Below the pieces are notes generated by a model. It searched no databases, was not told where the DNA came from, and saw only the letters and a program-made list of their open reading frames with translations. Positions 9,055-16,141 of a stretch of DNA of 64,000 nucleotides are shown one piece after another. The stretch's first letter is position 1. Each line of letters starts with the position of its first letter. The DNA is taken from NCBI RefSeq assembly GCF_005503365.1, contig NZ_SCML01000019.1, positions 40,260-104,259 of the forward strand, read 5' to 3'. The DNA is from Hydrogenophaga sp. 2FB (lineage in GTDB: Bacteria; Pseudomonadota; Gammaproteobacteria; Burkholderiales; Burkholderiaceae_C). The translations under genes were made by a program, and so were the position numbers.

Positions 9055-10018
9055 CCCGCGCTCCCGATTCGCGCACGATGCGGCCCCAGCGCGCATGGTC
9101 TTCCTGCAGCACCCGGGCGAACTCGCCCGGGCTGCTGGGGCGCGCGAGCGCACCGATGGCCTGCATGGATTTCTGCATGCCCGGGTCGTCGAGGGCCTTG
9201 CGGATTTCGGCGTTCATGGCCGTCACGATGTCTTGCGGCGTGCCCTTGGGAAACAGGACGCCGAGCCAGGGGCTGGCGATGAAGCCCGGCAGGCCCGCCT
9301 CGATCAGGGTCGGCGTATCGGGCAGCTGTGGCACCCGCTTCGCGGAGGCGACCGCGATCAGCTTGAGCCGTCTGGATTCGATGTGCGGCACGGTGACCGT
9401 CAGGGTGTCGAAGCTGAGCATGACGTTGCCGCCGACGAGATCGGCGATCGAGCGCACGCTGCCCTGGTAGGGGATGTGCGTCATGGCCAGGCCCGCCTCG
9501 CGCTTGAGGCGCTCCATCGCCAGGTGCGACAGGGTGCCGTTGCCCACCGACGAGTAGTTCAGCTTGCCAGGGTGGGCCTTGGCATACGCCACCAGTTCGG
9601 CCAGGTTGTTGAACGGCGCGGACGGATGGGCCACCAGCGCGAGCGGGATTTCCATGAGCAGGCCACTCGGTGCGAAGTCGGTGAGCGGGTCGTAACCGAC
9701 CGCCTTGTACAGGTGCGGGTTCGTCGCCAGCGACGCGGTGGCGGCCAGCGTCATGGTGTAGCCGTCGGGCGGCGATTTGGCCAGGTGCGCCAGGCCCAGG
9801 CTGCCCCCCTGGCCCGGTCGGTTCTCCACCACGAAGGGTTGCCCCATCGATTGCGACAACCGGTCCGCGAGCAGGCGCGCCACGATGTCCGTGGCCTGCC
9901 CTGCGGGAAAGCCCACCACCAGCTTGACGGGGTGGTCGGGGTAGCGGCCCTGCGCGCCGGACAGGCCGGCGGACAAACCCAATGTCAACGAAAGAACGAT
10001 CCAGCGCAGTGTTTTCAT
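9047..10018 (-). CDS. Bug/TctC-family periplasmic solute-binding protein
   Basis: 323 residues. A Sec signal peptide is visible: KTLR, a hydrophobic core, then GLSGAQG at about residue 24. The mature protein shows Bug hallmarks: VKLVVGFPAGQATD loop, VVENRPGQGGSLG, SPPDGYTM, HIPYQGS and LPDTPTLIEAGLPG. Bug proteins bind small carboxylates or related solutes and normally work with TctA/TctB, which are not encoded here. It sits between an AcuI-like reductase (26 nt upstream) and the MaoC-like gene (overlapping). It therefore probably imports, or senses in the periplasm, the acid that this operon activates with CoA. Confidence 0.9.
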   Translation of the reverse strand: MKTLRWIVLSLTLGLSAGLSGAQGRYPDHPVKLVVGFPAGQATDIVARLLADRLSQSMGQPFVVENRPGQGGSLGLAHLAKSPPDGYTMTLAATASLATNPHLYKAVGYDPLTDFAPSGLLMEIPLALVAHPSAPFNNLAELVAYAKAHPGKLNYSSVGNGTLSHLAMERLKREAGLAMTHIPYQGSVRSIADLVGGNVMLSFDTLTVTVPHIESRRLKLIAVASAKRVPQLPDTPTLIEAGLPGFIASPWLGVLFPKGTPQDIVTAMNAEIRKALDDPGMQKSMQAIGALARPSSPGEFARVLQEDHARWGRIVRESGARVD

Positions 10019-10044
10019 GGTGTCTCCTGATCGGTTTTGTCGGT

Positions 10045-11040
10045 CTACAAGGCGGGATCCACGGCGATGACGTTGCGGCCCCGGTTGCGGCCCTCGATCA
10101 CGCTCTCCATCACATCGGGCAGGGCCTCGAAGGGCCGCACCTCCGCGATGCGGCCGAGGTGGCGCGGTCGCAGGTCGGTCGACAGGCGATGCCACACGTG
10201 TTCGCGCAGATCGGGCGCGTTGTCGGAGTTGACGCCGATCAGCCGCACGCCGCGAAGAATGAAGGGCATGACCGTGGTCACGAGCTCGTGGCCCGCCGCG
10301 TTGCCGATGCTGGCGATCACGCCGTCCTTGTCCATGGTCCGCGTGAGCTGGGCCAGGGGCTCGCCGCCCAGCGAATCCACCGCCGCGGCCCATTGCGCCT
10401 TTTCCAGCGGCCGGGTGCCCGCCGCCAGATCGCTGGAGGCGATCACCTCGCTCGCGCCGAGCTCTTTCAGGTACCCGGCCTGCGCGGGTTTGCTGGTGAC
10501 CGCGACCACCTCGTGGCCACGCTGCGCGAGGATGTCGATGGCGATGGTGGCCACGCCGCCAGTGGCGCCGTTGACGAGCACCCGGCCCCGGCCGGGTACC
10601 ACGCCGTTGAGTTCCATCAGGTCCACGGCCAGCGCCGCCGTGTAGCCCGCCACGCCGATGGCGATGGCATCGAGCGCGCTGAGCCCGGCCGGAATGGGGT
10701 TCACCCAATCGGCGGGCACCCGGGCCTGCGTGGCGTAGCCGCCGTGGTGGGACACGCCAAAACCATGGCTGTGCACGACGACGGCATCGCCGGGCTGGAA
10801 ACGGGCACTCTGCGACGACACCACGGTGCCCACGGCATCGATGCCCCCCACGCAGGGAAAGCGGCGGATGATGCGGCCCTTGCCGGTCGCCGCCAGGGCA
10901 TCCTTGTAGTTGACGCTGGCGTAGCGCAGGCGCACGACGACGTCGCCGGGATCGAGCTGCGCGGGCGTCAGCGTGGTGAAGCTGGCGCGCACCGCGCCGG
11001 CGGGGTCTTCTTCGATGAGATAAGCCTTGATGGGGTCCAT
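10045..11040 (-). CDS. AcuI/YhdH-type zinc-independent acryloyl-CoA reductase-like oxidoreductase
   Basis: 331 residues, medium-chain dehydrogenase/reductase fold. The N-terminal GroES-like domain has YASVNYKDALA and PCVGGIDAVGTV; the NADPH-binding part has VNGATGGVATIAIDILA followed by GHEVVAVTSK. The TVMPFILRGVRLIGVNS block near residue 260 is characteristic of the YhdH/AcuI group, which reduces acryloyl-CoA or related enones with NADPH. No structural zinc Cys cluster is present, as expected. Located 15 nt after the CoA-transferase, it fits a pathway that reduces an unsaturated acyl-CoA. Exact substrate unknown. Confidence 0.85.
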   Translation of the reverse strand: MDPIKAYLIEEDPAGAVRASFTTLTPAQLDPGDVVVRLRYASVNYKDALAATGKGRIIRRFPCVGGIDAVGTVVSSQSARFQPGDAVVVHSHGFGVSHHGGYATQARVPADWVNPIPAGLSALDAIAIGVAGYTAALAVDLMELNGVVPGRGRVLVNGATGGVATIAIDILAQRGHEVVAVTSKPAQAGYLKELGASEVIASSDLAAGTRPLEKAQWAAAVDSLGGEPLAQLTRTMDKDGVIASIGNAAGHELVTTVMPFILRGVRLIGVNSDNAPDLREHVWHRLSTDLRPRHLGRIAEVRPFEALPDVMESVIEGRNRGRNVIAVDPAL

Positions 11041-11055
11041 GGTTGCTCCTTGGGT

Positions 11056-12264
11056 TCAGATCACGCCGGCGGCCCGCAGGCCATCCACCTGCGCGTCGCT
11101 CAGGCCGAGTTGGCGAAACACGTCTTCGTTGTGCTGGCCCAGCGAGGGCCCCGCATGGCGGACCGCGCCAGGCGTCTCGGAGAACGCGGGCACGACGCTT
11201 TGCATGCGCACCGTGCCCAGCTCTTCGTCGGGCACGCTGACGATGGCGTCGCGCGCCGCGAAGTGGGCGTCCTGGAAGATGTCGGCGATGTCGTAGATCG
11301 GACTGAACCCGACCTCGTGGGCCTCCAGCATGCGATCGAGCTCGTCGATGCGGTGCTTCGCGATCTCGGTCGCCAGAATCTCGTCGAGCTCGGCCCGGTG
11401 GGCCACGCGCTCGCGGTTGGTGACGAACTTCGGGTCGCTCACCAGGTCTGGCCGGCCCAGCGCCGTGCACAGGCGTTCGTAGATGCGTTGGGTGGACGCG
11501 GCGATGGAGGCCCAGCGCCCATCGGCGGTCTTGTACACATTGCCGGGGGCCGCGTACTGGCTGGTGTTGCCCGAACGCCCGCGCACGACACCCAGCTGGT
11601 CGTACTCGATCGGCAGGAAATCGAGCACGCGGAACATCGACTCCATCATGGAGCAATCGATTTCCTGGCCCGGCGCGCCACCGTTCTGGCGCTGGTGGTA
11701 CAGCGCGCTGAGGATGCCGATGGCACCGAACAGGCCGCCCACCGCGTCGGCGATGGGAAAGCCCAGGTGCAGCGGCGGCCGGTCGGGCTCACCGCAGATG
11801 TTGGTGAAGCCCGTCATGGCCTCGAACACCCGGGCGAAGCCGGGCCGGTTGCGGTACGGGCCGGTCTGTCCGAAACCGGTCAGGCGCAGGATGATCAGCC
11901 GCGGGTGGATGCCATGCAACCAGTCCTTGGTGATGCCCCAGCGGTCCAGCGTGTCCGGGCGGAAGTTCTCGACGATGACGTCGTACTTGGGGAGCATCCT
12001 GCCGAGCAGTGCGCGCCCCTCTTCGCGGCGCAAGTCCAGTGTGATGCCGCGCTTGTTGCGGTTGGCCGCCTTCCACCACAGGGGCACGCCGTCCTTGTAG
12101 GGCGGCAAAGCGCGCAGGGGATCGCCCACGCCGGGCATTTCGACCTTGAGCACGTCCGCGCCCAGGTCGGCCAGCAGCGTCGACGCCCAGGGGCCCGCGA
12201 TCACGGTGGAGAGGTCCAGAATCCTGAGCCCTTTCAGGGGACCGGTGGTGGCGACGGGTGTCAT
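11056..12264 (-). CDS. CaiB/BaiF family (class III) CoA-transferase
   Basis: 402 residues from the ATG at 12264; in-frame starts further upstream lie in the presumed promoter. Family signatures: GLRILDLSTVIAGPWAS at the N-terminus, LGADVLKVE, NRNKRGITLDL, DVIVENFRP, and the large-domain segment IDCSMMESM. The Asp that forms the acyl-anhydride intermediate fits the position after GAPGQEID. The enzyme moves CoA from a donor thioester to a free carboxylic acid, often a dicarboxylate. As first gene of the minus-strand operon it would activate the substrate that the reductase and hydratase then process. The LysR gene 83 nt away on the other strand is the likely regulator. Confidence 0.9.
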   Translation of the reverse strand: MTPVATTGPLKGLRILDLSTVIAGPWASTLLADLGADVLKVEMPGVGDPLRALPPYKDGVPLWWKAANRNKRGITLDLRREEGRALLGRMLPKYDVIVENFRPDTLDRWGITKDWLHGIHPRLIILRLTGFGQTGPYRNRPGFARVFEAMTGFTNICGEPDRPPLHLGFPIADAVGGLFGAIGILSALYHQRQNGGAPGQEIDCSMMESMFRVLDFLPIEYDQLGVVRGRSGNTSQYAAPGNVYKTADGRWASIAASTQRIYERLCTALGRPDLVSDPKFVTNRERVAHRAELDEILATEIAKHRIDELDRMLEAHEVGFSPIYDIADIFQDAHFAARDAIVSVPDEELGTVRMQSVVPAFSETPGAVRHAGPSLGQHNEDVFRQLGLSDAQVDGLRAAGVI

Positions 12265-12347
12265 GTTCGATGTCCTGGTTGCATGTCTCGAAGCCAGTTT
12301 AGGCATCCGGTGCAAAATACAGAATACGCATGGAGGTGATTTCAGAA
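12265..12347. promoter_or_regulatory. Divergent promoter region of CoA-transferase operon and lysR
   Basis: This 83-nt gap separates two divergent genes and must hold both promoters and the likely LysR operator. An AT-rich stretch with ATACAGAATAC (12318-12328) forms an imperfect dyad. A strong Shine-Dalgarno GGAGGTGA at 12332-12339 lies 8 nt before the ATG at 12348. Because it would be coding if the ATG at 12330 were used, it decides the lysR start. No convincing -35/-10 pair can be assigned by eye. Confidence 0.5.
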
Positions 12348-13274
12348 ATGCAGATTTCAGATCGCAAAGGGCTGCAGATCGAAGACCTGCGCTACTTCGT
12401 TCAGGCCACCGAATACGGCAGCCTCACGGCCGCGGCCACCGCCGTGGGCGTGGCCCAGTCGGCCTTCAGCCGCCAGCTCTCGCGCCTGGAGTCCACCCTG
12501 GGCGGGCGCCTGATGCACCGCACCGGCCGTGGCGTCGTGCTGACGGAGCTGGGCCGCCATGTCCTGCCGCGGGCGCAGGCCCTCCTGGCCGATGCGTCCG
12601 CCCTGGTGGAGGACACGGGCGGCAACGGGCGCCGACCCGCCGGGATCGTCAACGTGGGCCTGCTGCCCTCCATGGCACGGCCCATGACCGGACGCCTGTA
12701 CGCACGGGTTCGCGAGGAATTCCCCGACATCCAGTTGCGCGTGATCGAGGTCTACAGCGGCCAGATCGAGGTGATGCTGTCGGAAGGCAGCATCGACGTC
12801 GGCACCTTCAACCGCTACCGACCGCTGCGGCGTGAGAGCCAGGATGCGGTGCTGTCATCGCCGCTGTGCCTGATCGCGGCGCCGGGTGGCCCGCACGGGG
12901 GCAAGTCCTCGGTGCGTTTCTCGGCGCTGGCGGGCCTGCCCCTGGTGATGCCGATACGGCCCAACAGCCTGCGCACCCTCTTCGAGGAAACCGCGAGCCG
13001 GCGGCGCATCGAAACCAACGTCGTGCTCGAGGTGAGTTCGGCCACCGCGATGAAGGACGCGGTGATGAGCTGCGGCCTGTACGCCACGCTGCCGGCGCAC
13101 GCGATCCAGGAAGAGCTCGCCAGGGGCCTGCTGGAGCACATACCCATCACACACCCGGCCATCCGGCAGACCACCTTCATCGACACCACCCGGCGTCGGC
13201 CCGCGTCGGCCGCCGTGCGGGAAGTCGCGCGGTTGCTGACGGTGCTGGTCAAGCAACTCGGGATGCCGGGCTAA
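12348..13274 (+). CDS. LysR-type transcriptional regulator
   Basis: 308 residues from the ATG preceded by a near-perfect Shine-Dalgarno; an ATG at 12330 would add six residues. Winged HTH at about residues 9-66 (LRYFVQATEYGSLTAAA, AQSAFSRQLSRLE), then a periplasmic-binding-protein-like effector domain (about 90-295). It is divergent from the CoA-transferase, AcuI, Bug and MaoC operon, the usual arrangement for a LysR activator of that operon. The inducer is probably the pathway acid or its CoA ester (inference). It ends just before a strong terminator shared with the convergent gene. Confidence 0.92.
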   Translation: MQISDRKGLQIEDLRYFVQATEYGSLTAAATAVGVAQSAFSRQLSRLESTLGGRLMHRTGRGVVLTELGRHVLPRAQALLADASALVEDTGGNGRRPAGIVNVGLLPSMARPMTGRLYARVREEFPDIQLRVIEVYSGQIEVMLSEGSIDVGTFNRYRPLRRESQDAVLSSPLCLIAAPGGPHGGKSSVRFSALAGLPLVMPIRPNSLRTLFEETASRRRIETNVVLEVSSATAMKDAVMSCGLYATLPAHAIQEELARGLLEHIPITHPAIRQTTFIDTTRRRPASAAVREVARLLTVLVKQLGMPG

Positions 13275-13288
13275 CGAGGCCGCAAACA

Positions 13289-13318
13289 AAAACCGGGACA
13301 TCGTGTCCCGGTTTTTTG
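13289..13318. terminator. Bidirectional rho-independent terminator
   Basis: AAACCGGGACA, loop TCG, TGTCCCGGTTT forms an 11-bp perfect stem, followed by a T run (13311-13317) and preceded by an A run on the plus strand. It can therefore terminate both the plus-strand lysR gene and the minus-strand Tyr/Pro-repeat gene that converge here. Confidence 0.9.
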
Positions 13319-13324
13319 TGGAGG

Positions 13325-13744
13325 TCAGTCCCGACCGCGGCGTCCGTCGTGACGGTCATGGCGGTCATGGCCGCGGTGGCCGTCATGCCAACGGTCATTC
13401 CGACGACCGTCCCAGCGCGGGTGCCCCCAACCCGAACGGTAGTACGGGCGCGGTGCGTAGTACACCGGCGGCGGTCCGTAGTAGATCGGGCGCGGCTGGT
13501 AGTAGATGGGACGTGGTTCGTAGTACACCGGCGGCGGCCCGTAATACACCGGTGGCGCGTTCGATACGCCGACCGCGACACCCGGGGTGTTCACGCCGAT
13601 CGACCAGTGCACGTCGCTGCGCGCGTGGGCCTGCGAACCCATCACCGACAAAGCCCAGGCGCCAGCGGCCAGGGTGACGATGGTGAGGCCGCGGGTCAGG
13701 GCCGATGTGCGGGCCCAAGGGGTTTTCAAAGTCTGCGTGTTCAT
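13325..13744 (-). CDS. Secreted Tyr/Pro-repeat, His-rich C-terminus small protein
   Basis: 139 residues. A basic N-terminus followed by a hydrophobic segment (about 17-36) ends at AHARS, a likely Sec cleavage site. The mature part contains a run of 7-8-residue repeats of the form P-(P/R)-(V/I)-YY (about residues 63-103), then a GW-rich bridge and a basic tail rich in HD and RH pairs (about 115-139). Comparable small proteins are common in Comamonadaceae and have no known function. Cell-envelope location is likely, metal binding by the tail is possible; both are inferred. It is monocistronic: a terminator follows and the next gene is divergent. Confidence 0.75.
   Translation of the reverse strand: MNTQTLKTPWARTSALTRGLTIVTLAAGAWALSVMGSQAHARSDVHWSIGVNTPGVAVGVSNAPPVYYGPPPVYYEPRPIYYQPRPIYYGPPPVYYAPRPYYRSGWGHPRWDGRRNDRWHDGHRGHDRHDRHDGRRGRD
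13498..13560. repeat. Short tandem coding repeats (PxYY units)
   Basis: Four to six imperfect 21-24-bp units with the shared core TAGTA(G/C)A(T/C) run through roughly 13436-13560. They encode the P-x-x-YY repeats of the secreted protein on the minus strand. The units are imperfect in both length and sequence and lie in frame, so they are protein repeats and not a CRISPR or intergenic element. Confidence 0.6.
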
Positions 13745-13878
13745 GTGGGGCTCCTGTTGCTGGGCGTTTTCACACCCTATGGTCGTATTACACGGACTTC
13801 CGCGTTAACCTGTTCCACACGGATGGTCAAAGTCGTTGCCATACGTAACGCCCACCCCATCTTTACATTGAAAACGCC

Positions 13879-14496
13879 ATGAATACCCTTGGCCAGCCCA
13901 CCGCACACGACGTACTCGACTTCTGGTTGGGCGACGGCCTGGCGCGCGGCTGGTGTTCCGACCCGCGCGACGAACTCTGGTTTGGCGGCGACCCCGCGTT
14001 CGACGACAAGATCCGCGCGCGCTTCGGCCCCCTGGTGGAGCAGGCGGTCGACGGCGGCCTGACCGAGTGGGAAACCCGCATCGATACCCGCCTGGCGCTG
14101 GTGCTGCTGCTCGACCAGTTCACCCGCAACGTGTACCGCGGTCAGGCGCGCGCCTTTGCCGGCGATGCGCGGGCGCAGCAGCTTTCATTGCAAGCCCGCG
14201 CCGGCGGGATGGACGCCGAGCTGGCCACCGTGGGCTGCGTGTTCATGGCCCTGCCGCTGGAACACGCGGAAGACCTCGGGCTGCAGGTCGAAAGCGTGCT
14301 GCGCTTCCAGCGCCTGTTCGACACCTGCGTCCCCGAGCTGCGCGACACCCTCGGCGGCTTCCTGCGGTACGCGCAACAACACCACGACATCGTGGCCCGG
14401 TTCGGCCGCTTCCCCCACCGCAACAAGGTGCTCGGTCGCGCCAGCACGCCCGCCGAAGAAGCCTTTCTGCAGGACGGTCCGCGCTTCGGTCAGTAA
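13879..14496 (+). CDS. DUF924 family protein
   Basis: 205 residues. It opens with DVLDFWLGDG and shows the DUF924 hallmarks: ELWFGGDPAFDDKIRARF, LALVLLLDQFTRNVYRG near residue 75-90, FMALPLEHAED, and a C-terminal FPHRNKVLGR. The family has an all-alpha, TPR-like fold and no assigned function. It has no signal peptide and stands alone: the next gene is convergent, with a 48-nt gap. The start is the ATG immediately followed by NTLGQPTAHDV. Confidence 0.88.
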   Translation: MNTLGQPTAHDVLDFWLGDGLARGWCSDPRDELWFGGDPAFDDKIRARFGPLVEQAVDGGLTEWETRIDTRLALVLLLDQFTRNVYRGQARAFAGDARAQQLSLQARAGGMDAELATVGCVFMALPLEHAEDLGLQVESVLRFQRLFDTCVPELRDTLGGFLRYAQQHHDIVARFGRFPHRNKVLGRASTPAEEAFLQDGPRFGQ

Positions 14497-14544
14497 GAAC
14501 GCCATCGACACGGCACACGACCGTCACGGCAGCCCGCGCTGCAG

Positions 14545-15990
14545 CTAGCCGAGGTCGCCGAGCCGGTAGTCGAGCCGCTCGAGCGCGTCAAGCAGGGGTG
14601 CGGGGTGCGGAACCCGCTGGGCGCCGCCGGCGCGTGGCACGATGCCGCGCACGAAGGCGTGCAGCCGGGTTGTGCCGCTGCCCAGTTGCTGGGGGTTTCT
14701 GACATCGACCGCCTGCGCGGCCACCATCAGCTCGATGCCCATGATGGACTTGCACAGCTGCGCGAGTTCCAGTGTGCGCCGCGCCGCCAGACTCGACATG
14801 CTGACGCGGTCGAGGTTGCCATTGGAGTGGCTCGAACTCGGCAACTCGGTGACCACCGGTGCGGCCAGCAGCCGCGCTTCGGCCGTGATGGCTTTGTGCA
14901 CCTGGGCCAGGCCGTTGAACCCGGGCAGGCCCAGCGCATCCGCTTCGATCAGGCCGACGCTGAGACCCGACCAGAAGGCGTCCACGAGCTTCGCCACCCG
15001 CTCGGTCGACCCCGTGACCAGCGGCGCGATACCCAGGCGCAGCGTGTCCAGCGCCATCGAAAGAGACAGCATGTCGAAGTTGGCGACCGACACCAGCCGC
15101 TGCTCCTCGACGGAGACAATCGGGTTGTTCTGGCTCGCATTCAGCTCCACGGAGATCAGACCGCGTGCGAACTCGAAGCTGTCGAACGCATTGCCCAGCG
15201 TGATGGGCAACGAGCGAAAGCTCAGCGGGTCCTGCAGGTGACGTGGACCGCCCTCGCTCATCAGAGCGCTGCCTTGCAACTGCGACGCGATGCCGCGTGC
15301 CGCGTGCGCAAGGCCCTTGAGCGGCCGCGAACGCACCGCCGCCGCCGACACGATGGACGGGTTGGCGCCATACCCCTCCATGCTCAGCGCGGCCACCAAC
15401 GGCCACGATTCGAGCAGGTTTTCCAGCGTATCGAACGCGAGTGCACCCAGCCCGATGGACAGCGGACTGGAATTGATGAGCGCGATGGTTTCACCGGCGG
15501 CAAGCTCGATGTCGCGGTAGAGGTCCAGTGCGATGTTGGCCACGGCCGACATGTCACTCTCGCCGGTGGAGCCCCACAGATGAACCTTGAAATCGCGCCC
15601 TGTGTTCAGCGCATCGACCAGCATGAGGGCCAACACGGGCCGCACGCCTTGGCGGCCCGATGCCATGTTGTTCAGCATCACCACCAGCATGGCGCGCACC
15701 ATCTCCGACGAGGCCAGCGGCCCCAGCCCCATGTCGTGCGTCTCGAGCAACCGGCGGTTGAATTCGCCGAATCGAGAGGGGTCCAGCGGTACACCGGTTT
15801 TGGCGCCGACGCTGGTGGTCACGCCATAGACCAGTTCACCGCGCGCGACGATGGTCTCGACCAGCGCGCGCGAGGCCGCCATCTCGTCCAGTGCGGCGTC
15901 CGCCAGGCGGACCTTGGCCCCGCCGCGCGCGATGCGCGTGAGTTGGTGCGCCGTCAGACTTCGGCCGTCAATTTCTACAGGTTCAACCAT
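14545..15990 (-). CDS. Aromatic amino acid / histidine ammonia-lyase-fold protein lacking the MIO triad
   Basis: 481 residues from the ATG at 15990. Family features are retained: Tyr55 in VYGVTTSVG (equivalent of the catalytic Tyr in YGVNTGFG), Asn173 in ALINSSP, Arg259 in QDPLSFR, ELNASQNNP at about 282-290, and a LDRVSM segment near the C-terminus. However, the loop that in HAL/PAL/TAL reads GSVGASGDLAP is GSTGESDMSAV, so the Ala-Ser-Gly that cyclises to the MIO cofactor is Glu144-Ser145-Asp146. The Tyr of QDPYS is Leu256. MIO formation as known is therefore unlikely, and ordinary ammonia-lyase activity is doubtful. It is divergent from the LysR-Bug fusion gene. No signal peptide; expected in the cytoplasm. 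Confidence 0.85.
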   Translation of the reverse strand: MVEPVEIDGRSLTAHQLTRIARGGAKVRLADAALDEMAASRALVETIVARGELVYGVTTSVGAKTGVPLDPSRFGEFNRRLLETHDMGLGPLASSEMVRAMLVVMLNNMASGRQGVRPVLALMLVDALNTGRDFKVHLWGSTGESDMSAVANIALDLYRDIELAAGETIALINSSPLSIGLGALAFDTLENLLESWPLVAALSMEGYGANPSIVSAAAVRSRPLKGLAHAARGIASQLQGSALMSEGGPRHLQDPLSFRSLPITLGNAFDSFEFARGLISVELNASQNNPIVSVEEQRLVSVANFDMLSLSMALDTLRLGIAPLVTGSTERVAKLVDAFWSGLSVGLIEADALGLPGFNGLAQVHKAITAEARLLAAPVVTELPSSSHSNGNLDRVSMSSLAARRTLELAQLCKSIMGIELMVAAQAVDVRNPQQLGSGTTRLHAFVRGIVPRAGGAQRVPHPAPLLDALERLDYRLGDLG

Positions 15991-16141
15991 ATGTGCAAAG
16001 CGTTTCGTTGTGAGGAAATCGATCCGGCAAGTGCCCACGGTGGGCTGCTCTATTCTTCGGATCTGCCAGCCTTTCATTGGACGGGCAAGCTGTGGTTTCG
16101 CAAAACAAGTTTTGCTTGGCGACTTATTAGAAAAAATCACC
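15991..16141. promoter_or_regulatory. Divergent control region, lyase-fold gene / LysR-Bug gene
   Basis: 151 nt between two divergent starts. It contains a perfect 7-bp dyad GCAAAAC-AA-GTTTTGC at 16100-16115, the most symmetrical site in the gap and a good LysR operator candidate. An ATTAG pentamer occurs at 16126-16130, identical to half-sites found upstream of the deacylase gene at 17988-18013. Both promoters must lie here, but I cannot place -10/-35 boxes reliably. Confidence 0.6.
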
